Below are positions 36,051 to 43,997 of a stretch of 64,000 nucleotides of DNA, piece by piece. The notes beneath the pieces are model-generated. The model saw only the letters and a program-made list of their open reading frames with translations, was not told the DNA's origin and did no database searches. The position numbers and the translations under genes are program-made. Source of the stretch: a virus. The stretch covers positions 105,609 to 169,608 of IMG/VR virus record IMGVR_UViG_3300043788_000023. The stretch is one strand, 5' to 3'. Positions within the stretch are counted from its first letter, which is position 1. Each line of letters opens with the position of its first letter.

Positions 36051-36079
36051 AGAATACCGTAGTTCTGGTACTTTGTCAA
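36051..36079 (-). promoter_or_regulatory. consensus promoter for the tmRNA
   Basis: -35 TTGACA (36074-36079), 17-base spacer, -10 TATTCT (36051-36056). Predicted start near 36044. Confidence 0.88.
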
Positions 36080-36081
36080 GT

Positions 36082-36903
36082 TCAGCGTCCACGCATGATA
36101 CGGCGGTATGCGCTCTGGGACTTGCGGTCTTCCTTAATCATTTCCCGAACTTCCTCGTAGGCGTCATCTGCCTCCCTGAAGTTCCCTTCATCAAACCTCT
36201 TCAGTTCGGCGTCAAGGTCAAGACCAAGTTCGTCTATCCACGCCAGCAGTTTCTTGCGGCGGTAGGTCTTCATCCTCTTGACCTCAGCGTCCGTCATCCC
36301 CGGTGAGGGTGCGGGCTTGTCCACGTACTTCAGGTCGTCCGGCAGGTACAGCGCTGTCACTGGTCTCTTCCAGTCGTAAGCGGGTTCCCAAGTCGGGTCT
36401 TTTTCTTTTTCACGGCGGGGTCGTTCAGACGGTTCAAAGAAGATGTCTGGTAGGTCGTCGTCAGTGATTTCAGGACGTGGCTTTTCTTCTGCCGCGGTCT
36501 TGGCCCCTTCCAGAAGTTCAATCTCGTTCTCAAGCTCAACCCTACGGAGGTCGGGGTTCTGCCATTCGTTCAGGTATTCTTCGTCCTGCACCAGTGCGAA
36601 CGCAATCTGACGTGCTCGGTCACGATATATCTTTGAAACGTTGGAGCCGTGCGTGACGAGGAACACGACGATTCCGAGGTAGCGATCCGGGTCGTCTCCT
36701 CCACTCATTGCGTCAAGCTCTTTGATGAGCACAGGAAGCTGCTTGTCAGATATAGGCTCGTCGAAGCCTTTTCCCCGTGGGTCTTGCGGGCGGTGCTTGT
36801 CTAGGATGTCATGGACGCTGTCGCTGTCGTAGGACTTGTCGCCCCACTGTCCGGCAAACTTACCTTGGCTCCCACGCCGAGTCCTGCTCAACGCTGGCGA
36901 CAT
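36082..36903 (-). CDS. hypothetical protein (start uncertain)
   Basis: 273 aa if starting at ATG 36903; the longer frame to 37098 is the shadow of the next gene. Near the N terminus KFAGQWGDKSYDSDSVHDIL resembles DUF4259-like openings (G-x-WG...D-x-D). The middle has a charged linker (EEKPRPEITDDDLPDIFFEP) and the end a helical bundle (ELKRFDEGNFREADDAYEEV). The -35 box of the tmRNA promoter lies directly after its stop codon. Function unknown. Confidence 0.55.
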   Translation of the reverse strand: MSPALSRTRRGSQGKFAGQWGDKSYDSDSVHDILDKHRPQDPRGKGFDEPISDKQLPVLIKELDAMSGGDDPDRYLGIVVFLVTHGSNVSKIYRDRARQIAFALVQDEEYLNEWQNPDLRRVELENEIELLEGAKTAAEEKPRPEITDDDLPDIFFEPSERPRREKEKDPTWEPAYDWKRPVTALYLPDDLKYVDKPAPSPGMTDAEVKRMKTYRRKKLLAWIDELGLDLDAELKRFDEGNFREADDAYEEVREMIKEDRKSQSAYRRIMRGR

Positions 36904-37552
36904 AGTTCGGGGAGTGCAGTTCCCGTTCGTTCTGCTGTGTCGGGTCGTGCGTCTCCGCCCACATTCCCCAGAGTCCCTTGTGCGACCTGATCTGCTCGGC
37001 ATACTCCGCCTTGACGATTTCTTCGGCGACGTGCATCTCTGGCTCGGTCGGAAAGTTAAACATGGAAACTTCGTCGTCTTCGTAGTGCGTGACTTCAAAG
37101 TCTTTCATTCCAGCTTTGGCGAGATGAAACGCTACAGTTCCGGCAGCCTTCATCGGGACGGCAAAGCTGAAACGTGGGGGTCTCCCGGCGAACTTCTTTG
37201 CGGTGCGTTGGTGTCCTATGATACCCATACTCTTCAGGAAGTCCTCATCGGACTTCTTCTCGTCCTCGGGGCTGAGCGTTGGCGGTTCCTCTTCCTTCGG
37301 CTCTACGATAGTCTTAAGCGCTTCTGAATCTGTCCAGTGTGCGGAGCGGGAGCCGTCCTCGGTAATGACTTGGTAGAACGGTTCCTCTGTTTCACGGTCT
37401 ACGTCAATCTTGACCTTGATGTCGCTGTAGGGGCTGCCCCACACCTCTTCCCCGGTGCCGGATGGGAAAAACCCGTTAGCGCCGAGGATTTCACGCCAGT
37501 CGTCATCCGGGTACTTGCCCATATCTTCTGCTTTCTTTAGGAGATCGCTCAT
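36860..37552 (-). CDS. hypothetical protein
   Basis: 230 aa. Begins MSDLLKKAEDMGKYPDDDWR; contains VKIDVDRETEEPFYQVITED, an acidic linker (VEPKEEEPPTLSPEDEKKSD), then RFSFAVPMKAAGTVAFHLAK. No membrane or metal motif. ATG start; overlaps the next gene by 44 bases out of frame. Confidence 0.6.
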   Translation of the reverse strand: MSDLLKKAEDMGKYPDDDWREILGANGFFPSGTGEEVWGSPYSDIKVKIDVDRETEEPFYQVITEDGSRSAHWTDSEALKTIVEPKEEEPPTLSPEDEKKSDEDFLKSMGIIGHQRTAKKFAGRPPRFSFAVPMKAAGTVAFHLAKAGMKDFEVTHYEDDEVSMFNFPTEPEMHVAEEIVKAEYAEQIRSHKGLWGMWAETHDPTQQNERELHSPNYVASVEQDSAWEPR

Positions 37553-37591
37553 CGGAGCCTCACAAAAGGAAGGGAAATTCCGGTTTTGGGG

Positions 37592-37828
37592 TCAGTTGGG
37601 GTTGGCAAACGTGCGTGGGGGGAGCTTGTCTTGATCGGTTGTCCGGTCAAGGATGTCAGCGTACTCACGGAGCAGATTCGCAAGCTCGTGACCATTCTCA
37701 GTGAGATTGCCGATGCCGATGAACTCGGTCGGGTTGGCTTTCATCATGAAGCCTGCGTAGGCGTAGCCGAGTTTCGTAGCGAGTAGGGTGAAGTTCTGGT
37801 ATGCGATCATCAGGTCTTCGGGCAGCAT
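37592..37828 (-). CDS. small hypothetical protein
   Basis: 78 aa. Aromatic N-terminal helix (IAYQNFTLLATKLGYAYAGF) and an acidic C-terminal half (ANLLREYADILDRTTDQDK). ATG overlaps the upstream TGA as TGATG. Unknown function. Confidence 0.58.
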   Translation of the reverse strand: MLPEDLMIAYQNFTLLATKLGYAYAGFMMKANPTEFIGIGNLTENGHELANLLREYADILDRTTDQDKLPPRTFANPN

Positions 37829-38211
37829 CAGCTTTCGCCTCCTATTTCTAAGTCGTCGTCAATGTAGTCCTCATCAGGATACATCTCGTGGAATTCCTTG
37901 CGGAGCTTGTCGTAGAACTCGTCCGTCGCCTTCAAGCGTTCGGGCGTCATGGCGATGTTGCCGTGCCAGCCGTTGATTGAGTCCATCCCACGGTTCGCCT
38001 CGGCGGGGCAGGGCTGCTGAATCCAGCCGTGGTCTAGCTCAAACAGTTTGCCGTCCTTGTCAAAGGAGTGCCCGGTGAAGGCGATGCCCCAAGCCTTGCG
38101 TAGCTCCTGCCAGAGCGGGTGCTTGTTGCAGAATTCGCAGTTGTCCTCGGGTGCGTGGAGCACACGGGGATCGCAGTGGGGAAATTGTGTGATGTGTTCG
38201 CGCCGTGCCAT
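37828..38211 (-). CDS. hypothetical protein with Cys/His pairs
   Basis: 127 aa from ATG at 38211. N-terminal HITQFPHCDPRVLH and CEFCNKHPLWQELRK suggest a zinc site; later LDHGWIQQPCPAEANRGMD. C terminus very acidic (YPDEDYIDDDLEIG). Preceded by GTATTATAG, a promoter-like word. Confidence 0.58.
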   Translation of the reverse strand: MARREHITQFPHCDPRVLHAPEDNCEFCNKHPLWQELRKAWGIAFTGHSFDKDGKLFELDHGWIQQPCPAEANRGMDSINGWHGNIAMTPERLKATDEFYDKLRKEFHEMYPDEDYIDDDLEIGGES

Positions 38212-38229
38212 GTTTCTATAATACACCAC

Positions 38230-38808
38230 TCAGCAGGTTTGTGGGGGTGTTCCACCACCGGAACCAGGCGTAGAACCTCCGGGACCGGAGCCACCGGGGT
38301 TATTAGCGGATGGTTGGAAGCCTTTGAAGCCCGGAGCGTCACGGATGACGTTAGGCCAATTCTTGAAGAGCGGGAACGTGAGCCAGTAGTTTCCTGCGAA
38401 CTCAATCCAGTAGCCACGCAGCGGATCAAAGCCCGCATCAAGCATGGTCACATTACCCATTGCGACGGGAGGAGCCGGAGGGGAGACGTTCGCTCTGTTC
38501 GCCATCAGGTAGTACGCTGGCGTCGCCGCGAATGGCGGCTGGGAAAGCTGGGCAGCAGGGATTGAGGCTCCAAACCACGGCTTCATGAAAAGTCTGAAAC
38601 CGTCTTGGCGTGATAGCTGCCCGATGTCGTAGGAGATCATAAACAGCGAGTCGCCGAAGAGAATGGTGGTCTGAACTTTCCCCCAGATTGTGGTAACGGA
38701 CAACATGGCACGATAGCCATCTTCAAACGCAACATTCCCATAACCCGGAGGAGTGACTTGCTGGGGTTGGGGTCTGCTAAGCTGCAATGCGAATATGTTT
38801 TCGCCCAT
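38230..38808 (-). CDS. probable virion-associated protein
   Basis: 192 aa. Beta-rich (NVAFEDGYRAMLSVTTIWGK, TTILFGDSLFMISYD), ending with a Gly/Pro/Ser-rich tail (NPGGSGPGGSTPGSGGGTPP) and a C-terminal Cys. Lies at the edge of the tail region. Family not recognised. Confidence 0.55.
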   Translation of the reverse strand: MGENIFALQLSRPQPQQVTPPGYGNVAFEDGYRAMLSVTTIWGKVQTTILFGDSLFMISYDIGQLSRQDGFRLFMKPWFGASIPAAQLSQPPFAATPAYYLMANRANVSPPAPPVAMGNVTMLDAGFDPLRGYWIEFAGNYWLTFPLFKNWPNVIRDAPGFKGFQPSANNPGGSGPGGSTPGSGGGTPPQTC

Positions 38809-38820
38809 TATGCCTTTTCG

Positions 38821-39084
38821 TTACCGCTTCATCGGACAGTTGTACTTGTGCGGGAAAGGTCTCTCGCCAAACTCAGCAGTGCGGCCGCACTTGTCGCATT
38901 TCAGAACCGACTTGCCGTCCACGTAGGTGTGCGTGAAAGTGAAGCCCATGTTGGCGTCCTGCTCTGCACGCCTGATCTCGGCTATCTCTTCCTCAGTGAA
39001 CTCAAAGTCCTCGTCATCAAGGTCGTTTGGGTTGCCGTCCTCGTCGTACTGCTCGTCCATGTAATCGTCAAAGTCAATTGCCAT
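38821..39084 (-). CDS. small acidic zinc-finger protein
   Basis: 87 aa. Acidic N-terminal half (AIDFDDYMDEQYDEDGNPND), then a Cys4-like end: LKCDKCGRTAEF and a final NCPMKR. ATG at 39084 follows the upstream TGA by one base. Confidence 0.65.
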   Translation of the reverse strand: MAIDFDDYMDEQYDEDGNPNDLDDEDFEFTEEEIAEIRRAEQDANMGFTFTHTYVDGKSVLKCDKCGRTAEFGERPFPHKYNCPMKR

Positions 39085-39085
39085 G

Positions 39086-39382
39086 TCAGACCCACCCCGT
39101 GCCGCCGCAATTCTCGCAGCCCTTGCCTTGGCACTCCTTGCAGTGCAACAGTGGTTCAAGCTCCGGGTGCTCCTTGGCGATCTGAGCGTCCTTCTTTGCC
39201 CGTGCCTCGTGGTACGCCTTCAGAAATTCCTGACCAGCGGGAGTCTTCCTGAAGCCTTCCTTGAAAGTGATCCAGAACGCCGTCCAAAACTTTTCAATCC
39301 AGTTGTCCCAGATTTTCTTAATGGGCCACACGGCGAAAGCACCGATGCCAGCCCAGACCCAATGTGACCAGTGCCCACTCAT
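39086..39382 (-). CDS. membrane-associated protein with DnaJ-type CxxCxGxG motif
   Basis: 98 aa. Trp-rich amphipathic start with a likely membrane helix (HWVWAGIGAFAVWPI), helical middle, and a C-terminal zinc motif CKECQGKGCENCGGTGWV like one repeat of the DnaJ zinc domain. Unknown role, possibly a folding or tail-assembly aid. Confidence 0.68.
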   Translation of the reverse strand: MSGHWSHWVWAGIGAFAVWPIKKIWDNWIEKFWTAFWITFKEGFRKTPAGQEFLKAYHEARAKKDAQIAKEHPELEPLLHCKECQGKGCENCGGTGWV

Positions 39383-39383
39383 A

Positions 39384-40052
39384 TTAGAAGCTCAACACCC
39401 ACGAAAAGATGATGTCCACGCCAGCCGGGAGGATGAGCGGTGGGAGGGTCTTGTAGTTCACAAGCACAACGCTGTCCGCCGGACCCGGAGGTGTTGCAGC
39501 CGGGTTAAAATACGGGGCGTTCGTCATGTTCGTCGGTTGTCCGCCAGCGCCTACGAGTGTACCACCGCCGATCAATCCCATCTCACGAATGCTTTGGGTG
39601 ATGTTGTCGGTCGTGGCGTTCACCGTGGTCTGGAAGTCTACCATCGTGCTGAACTGGTTCACCGGGTTGAAGTTCACGTCCACGTAGTTGATGCGGGAAA
39701 GCGGCTTGCGCAGGAACTCGGAAATGAGCGCAGTCTGAACCGGGGAGGGGTCGGGCTGTGTCTCAGGTGCCCAGGAAGGGCTGCCAGCGCCTATTGCAAG
39801 GCCCCAGACGCCGTACAGCGGGTCTGCTGACACGCCAGCCTCGCCGAGGGTGTAGGGGACGGCTGGGGCGTTCGGGAGGGCGTTTGCCATGAGGCGTGCG
39901 AATAGCCACCGTACGACGTTCACGATGATGTTGTGACCCGTCCAAAGCACCTCGCCATTGTCTGCCCGCATGACGCGGATGTTGATTTTGGCAGGGTACT
40001 GCTGGCGATCCAGCATGTCCGAACCAAGCTCTATTTTCCTGAATTCATTCAT
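39384..40052 (-). CDS. putative tail/baseplate structural protein
   Basis: 222 aa, beta-rich with NIRVMRADNGEVLWTGHNII, INYVDVNFNPVNQFSTMVDF and a strand-rich end (LPAGVDIIFSWVLSF). Similar to small tail sheath-terminator or tail-fibre connector proteins in gene position (just before the long tail genes). Precise role unknown. Confidence 0.65.
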   Translation of the reverse strand: MNEFRKIELGSDMLDRQQYPAKINIRVMRADNGEVLWTGHNIIVNVVRWLFARLMANALPNAPAVPYTLGEAGVSADPLYGVWGLAIGAGSPSWAPETQPDPSPVQTALISEFLRKPLSRINYVDVNFNPVNQFSTMVDFQTTVNATTDNITQSIREMGLIGGGTLVGAGGQPTNMTNAPYFNPAATPPGPADSVVLVNYKTLPPLILPAGVDIIFSWVLSF

Positions 40053-40064
40053 AAATTCACCCTC

Positions 40065-41531
40065 TTAAATAGCTCCCTTAGCCTCAATACCCGATTCTAC
40101 AGGCTTTGTGTTCGTGAAGTCCTCATCTGTTATGGCTTTGACTCCGACTCGCTGCGCACGACCATCCCTTCTCAGGTGGTACACCGCCCATGAGCCGTCA
40201 TCCCGCTTCACGCCGTACCGCTTGATGTTGTACTGCGGGATCACCAATGCACGCTTGCCGCCCAGAGTGCCCCAGTAGCCGACACGTTCAATGATCATGA
40301 GGCCTTCAAAAATTTGTCGCCCGGACAGCTTATCTGCCGCAAGCCGCTTCTGGAGCTTGTCCAACGGTACGAGGTCGTCGTAGGTCTTGGTCGGCTTGAG
40401 ATGCACCATCACTTGGCTGCCACCATACATTTCATGCTGACGCATGACTTGCTCGGGTTTAACTTCGTACGGGTTGGGCTTTTTCTGAACCTCCGGGGTT
40501 GGCTCCGGTTCGGCCGCTTCTTTGACTTCTTCCTTCGGAGCCTGCTTCACATCTTTCGGCTGTTCAAGCTGCTCCTGCGGGATCATCGTCCAGTTGGTGC
40601 GGTTCTTCGGCACGGGGAAGTTCAGTAAGCGCATCTTGCGGAACGTCGGGCGTCCGGGGAAAATCTGAGTGCGTCCGTCAGGGAACTTGACGATGTAGTC
40701 CTGCGGTCCTTTGTACAGCGCCATATCGCCGCCAGCTACTCCTTCAGGCTGATACGTCATGCCTTCCACGGAGATTGCACGGGGGATACCGTTGAGCGGA
40801 GCGGCTTTCATTTCCTGCTCGTTCACGAAGCTCACGGGCGCAGTGAAATCCACGCTGCCCTTCTTGAGCATCTTGAGAAGCTGATTCTTGAACGACTTTC
40901 CGGTTCCGATTGGAATCGTTCCAGTAGCCCGACCCATCTGGTCGTACACGATGACAAACATCGGTTTCGGCTGTTGCTTGAGCGAACGGTTACGATACTG
41001 GCGTATCACACGTGCGCTGTCGCTGGGCTTGATCTTCTGCTTCGGCGAGTAGGTGAGTTCAATGTGGCGAATCTTCGGCTCACGCTTGAGCTTCTTCCCC
41101 GAACCTGTCACGACATGCTTCTGCGTGGCGTTGATGAAGTCCATTGGGATGTCAAACGTGCCCTCGTAAATCTGCACGGTCGGGTCTTGCCCAGCTATGT
41201 CTTGATCTTTCGCCGTGTCAGCCTCGGTGCTCATGCTCTTGAACGTGGAGAGCACAGTCTGGTACATCTTGACAATGACTGGCTCCTCGTACTCCTGCGC
41301 GATCATGAACGAAGCAACCTCGTCAAGCAACACGTTGACCGCCTCGGCGATGAGTTCCGACATGGCACGAGGCTCGCCCTCGGCGAGTGGGAAGTTCATG
41401 GAAAACACGGTAAAGTTGGGAATTCCGAGATCAAGTGCAATAGTCACACGGGGGTTCGCATCGCGGATGATAGCGAGTTCCAGCACTCCGTGCGGGGGTG
41501 AGACGTACGCGGTTTTGTCAGTCTTTTCCAT
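40065..41531 (-). CDS. hypothetical protein of the tail module
   Basis: 488 aa. Contains VTIALDLGIPNFTVFSMNFP at the N terminus, a Pro/Lys/Glu-rich linker (residues ~350-390, EEVKEAAEPEPTPEVQKKP) and basic strands KMRLLNFPVPKNRTNW and KRYGVKRDDGSW. Soluble, no enzyme motif. Located inside the structural operon, so a tail or baseplate function is likely. Confidence 0.6.
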   Translation of the reverse strand: MEKTDKTAYVSPPHGVLELAIIRDANPRVTIALDLGIPNFTVFSMNFPLAEGEPRAMSELIAEAVNVLLDEVASFMIAQEYEEPVIVKMYQTVLSTFKSMSTEADTAKDQDIAGQDPTVQIYEGTFDIPMDFINATQKHVVTGSGKKLKREPKIRHIELTYSPKQKIKPSDSARVIRQYRNRSLKQQPKPMFVIVYDQMGRATGTIPIGTGKSFKNQLLKMLKKGSVDFTAPVSFVNEQEMKAAPLNGIPRAISVEGMTYQPEGVAGGDMALYKGPQDYIVKFPDGRTQIFPGRPTFRKMRLLNFPVPKNRTNWTMIPQEQLEQPKDVKQAPKEEVKEAAEPEPTPEVQKKPNPYEVKPEQVMRQHEMYGGSQVMVHLKPTKTYDDLVPLDKLQKRLAADKLSGRQIFEGLMIIERVGYWGTLGGKRALVIPQYNIKRYGVKRDDGSWAVYHLRRDGRAQRVGVKAITDEDFTNTKPVESGIEAKGAI

Positions 41532-41534
41532 CTA

Positions 41535-43994
41535 TCAATACAACCCAAAGATATTTAGATCGTCGCCGCCCGAGATTTCCCAGACTTGGTCAAGGCGTGG
41601 AGCCACAAGACCGTACAGGTGGTTCGGGTCAACGTTTCCGACTTCTCCGGTCGGAGGCGGTGGAGTGTTTCCGGTTCCCATGTTCAAAATTTGCACCCAG
41701 CCATTCGGGGCGCTGAACGTATTCTTGCCAACGTTGCGCCAAATGACATTGCCGTCCGTGGTGTTGCCGTTGAGCGAGTCGTTCCAGCTTGGCTTGGGGT
41801 TCGCTTGGGACACGCCAGCGTTAAGCGCAAGCTGCTGGTTGCCGTTGGTGTCTACTATGATCTGTCCGAGGAACACCGTGCCAGCCGGAACCCAGCTTGA
41901 TCCCACAGCTACGCTGGAGAGGTTGCTGTTGATCGGCGGATTTCCGAGGACGTAGTTTCCATTGACGAGGTAGTAGGCGGATTGAAGCGTCGGCGAAAGC
42001 ATGCCAGCGTCAGCTTGAACGCTTGGCGATTGGAGCGCCACGGTAGCGGTGCTTGCGATCTGGAACGTGGACACTTCAGCAGTGCCGGAATCCAACGGGT
42101 TCTGGTAGTCCCCAGCGTTGAAGTTCGCCGTGAAGCTGGTGGGCGTCACCGAGAGCACGACCACGGTCTGCCCGTTCAGGAAAGCTTGGGCTGTGCCTTG
42201 CAGAGTCACAAGCATGCCGGGGAGAAAATTGTTCGCCGCTGTTACGGTGAGGACGTTCGTACTGATTTGGGTCGCCCGCACATTGGCAACGAGGTTGTAC
42301 ACATTGTGGATCGGGGCGGTGACGTTGAGCGCCGCCGCACTGAATCCGGTGACCGTGACGTACTCCCCCTCGTGGAGAAACTGAGTCGTCGGCACGTAGG
42401 AGTACGTGGCATTGATCCCGTCCGCCATGCCGTTGAGGAGGTTGACGAATACAGTCGGAAGCGCCTGCCATTGCGGCAGCGTAAGCTGGGCGGATAGCCT
42501 TCTCCCGTACGCCGCGACGGTTGTCTTCGGGTTCGCAGGGTTGAGAGGGATAGGCTTGCCTTGCCCGTCTTTCGCCACAGTGCCGTCTGCGTTGAGCTTG
42601 AAGTTGGCGAGGGGGGCGATCCACAGCATGGGACCGAATGGCGGTTGTTCAATCTGCTTCACGAAGATGCGCAGCGTGTCCGTCATGCCGTGCGGTACAG
42701 AGTCGCATGGCACACAACAGAAGTTCGTGTAAAGCTGTTGGTAGAGCGCACGCCATACCGAGTTAAGAGCGTTGAACTGGACAGTGGTGATGTTGGCGGG
42801 GAAGCCGAACGTCGCTGTTCCAGTGGCTTCCGCTTGCGTCAAGTAGTTTGGGTGCTTGAAGTTGGCTGTGAACGAGTTGCCGGACACGGAAGTCACCGTG
42901 AGGGGCACGTTGTTCAGGAACGTTGAAACATTCAGATTGATAAGCTTGACGACCGAACCAGCCGAAACAGGAACCGCAAAGCTGAGATTGACTGTGAGAA
43001 CGTCAAACGTCACAGAAGTGCTCTGCACTGCCGGAGAAATCCCGGTCCACGTCAACTGATTGTCGCCAGTTGTGGGTCCGACTAGGTTGCCTCCAACCAG
43101 TGTCGCACCAACAGTGCTCCACGTTGGTTGCGTGATGCCGCTGGTGTTCGGAAAAACGCCGATGCTGGTCGTAAGTTGAAAGTTGCCATTGGAGTCCCGC
43201 AACAGACTGCCCAGCGGAAACACCGTGGACGCCTTCCAGTACAGCGCCGGGCTGATCCCCGTAAATCCTGTGAACTGGTAGAACGGCTGCTCGTAGGTCG
43301 GAAGCTGCACAAACTGCGATTGCGTCACGTTCTGTGGGCTGAGGATGCACTGTAAATCTTCACCTTCGCCAAAGATCGTTGTGAACTCAAGCCCGACGTG
43401 CGCTGGCTTGGCGAGTGCGATTGCGTTGTAGAGGCTCTGGATGATGGTCTGAAGCTGGAGCAACGAGGTGACCGTCGTCAGAGGATTTGATCCCGATCCA
43501 CCGACTTGCACAGCCACGCTGATCGCGTTGCGGTCGGACTGGTCAAAGACCCCGTTCCCGATTTCCTTGTAAAGCTCCACGACGTTGACGGAGATTCCCG
43601 TGTACGCAAGAATGACATCATGAATCGCTTGAACGGTCGTTCCCTCTTGGTACGCAGAGATAAGATCAACGAGCATCTGCTTGTACTGCGTGTCAAATTG
43701 CTGCGGCGAGGGCCAGTTGGATGCGATGTACAACGGCGCAGCCCAGCGGCGGCGAATGTCCGGGGGAGTCAGCAGGCTAGGGTCTTTGTTGACGAGATCG
43801 TAGGAATAATCGTAATCAAGCTTTGAAAGCTCAATCGCCAGCGCCCTGAGGAAGTTCCCCCAGATACTCTGGTCGTTGCGTGTTGCGTAGAAGTCCGCAA
43901 CTGCCTGAATCAAAGAGTTGAAGCGGGCGTCTTCGTACCGGAGAAGGTCTTCACGTGATCTGAGATAGAGCAGGTCGGGGTTGTTGTTCGCCAT
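41535..43994 (-). CDS. baseplate/tail protein with repeat domains
   Basis: 819 aa. The first ~150 residues (YLRSREDLLRYEDARFNSL, PPDIRRRWAAPLYIASNWPS) are helical and resemble tail protein I/gp7-like components at the baseplate. Two copies of a ~75-aa beta-repeat (NVLTVTAANNFLPGMLVTLQ, then FLNGQTVVVLSVTPTSFTAN) also found in the 43998 and 53476 proteins. A final region contains LNAGVSQANPKPSWNDSLNG. Directly follows the baseplate-J gene in the operon, as wedge components do. Confidence 0.72.
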   Translation of the reverse strand: MANNNPDLLYLRSREDLLRYEDARFNSLIQAVADFYATRNDQSIWGNFLRALAIELSKLDYDYSYDLVNKDPSLLTPPDIRRRWAAPLYIASNWPSPQQFDTQYKQMLVDLISAYQEGTTVQAIHDVILAYTGISVNVVELYKEIGNGVFDQSDRNAISVAVQVGGSGSNPLTTVTSLLQLQTIIQSLYNAIALAKPAHVGLEFTTIFGEGEDLQCILSPQNVTQSQFVQLPTYEQPFYQFTGFTGISPALYWKASTVFPLGSLLRDSNGNFQLTTSIGVFPNTSGITQPTWSTVGATLVGGNLVGPTTGDNQLTWTGISPAVQSTSVTFDVLTVNLSFAVPVSAGSVVKLINLNVSTFLNNVPLTVTSVSGNSFTANFKHPNYLTQAEATGTATFGFPANITTVQFNALNSVWRALYQQLYTNFCCVPCDSVPHGMTDTLRIFVKQIEQPPFGPMLWIAPLANFKLNADGTVAKDGQGKPIPLNPANPKTTVAAYGRRLSAQLTLPQWQALPTVFVNLLNGMADGINATYSYVPTTQFLHEGEYVTVTGFSAAALNVTAPIHNVYNLVANVRATQISTNVLTVTAANNFLPGMLVTLQGTAQAFLNGQTVVVLSVTPTSFTANFNAGDYQNPLDSGTAEVSTFQIASTATVALQSPSVQADAGMLSPTLQSAYYLVNGNYVLGNPPINSNLSSVAVGSSWVPAGTVFLGQIIVDTNGNQQLALNAGVSQANPKPSWNDSLNGNTTDGNVIWRNVGKNTFSAPNGWVQILNMGTGNTPPPPTGEVGNVDPNHLYGLVAPRLDQVWEISGGDDLNIFGLY

Positions 43995-43997
43995 AGG

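Noticed and set aside
36904-37098. Longer version of the gene ending at 36082, starting at 37098
   Set aside because: The extra N terminus is Arg/Ser/Thr-rich and lies out of frame over the 36860 gene, typical of a shadow.
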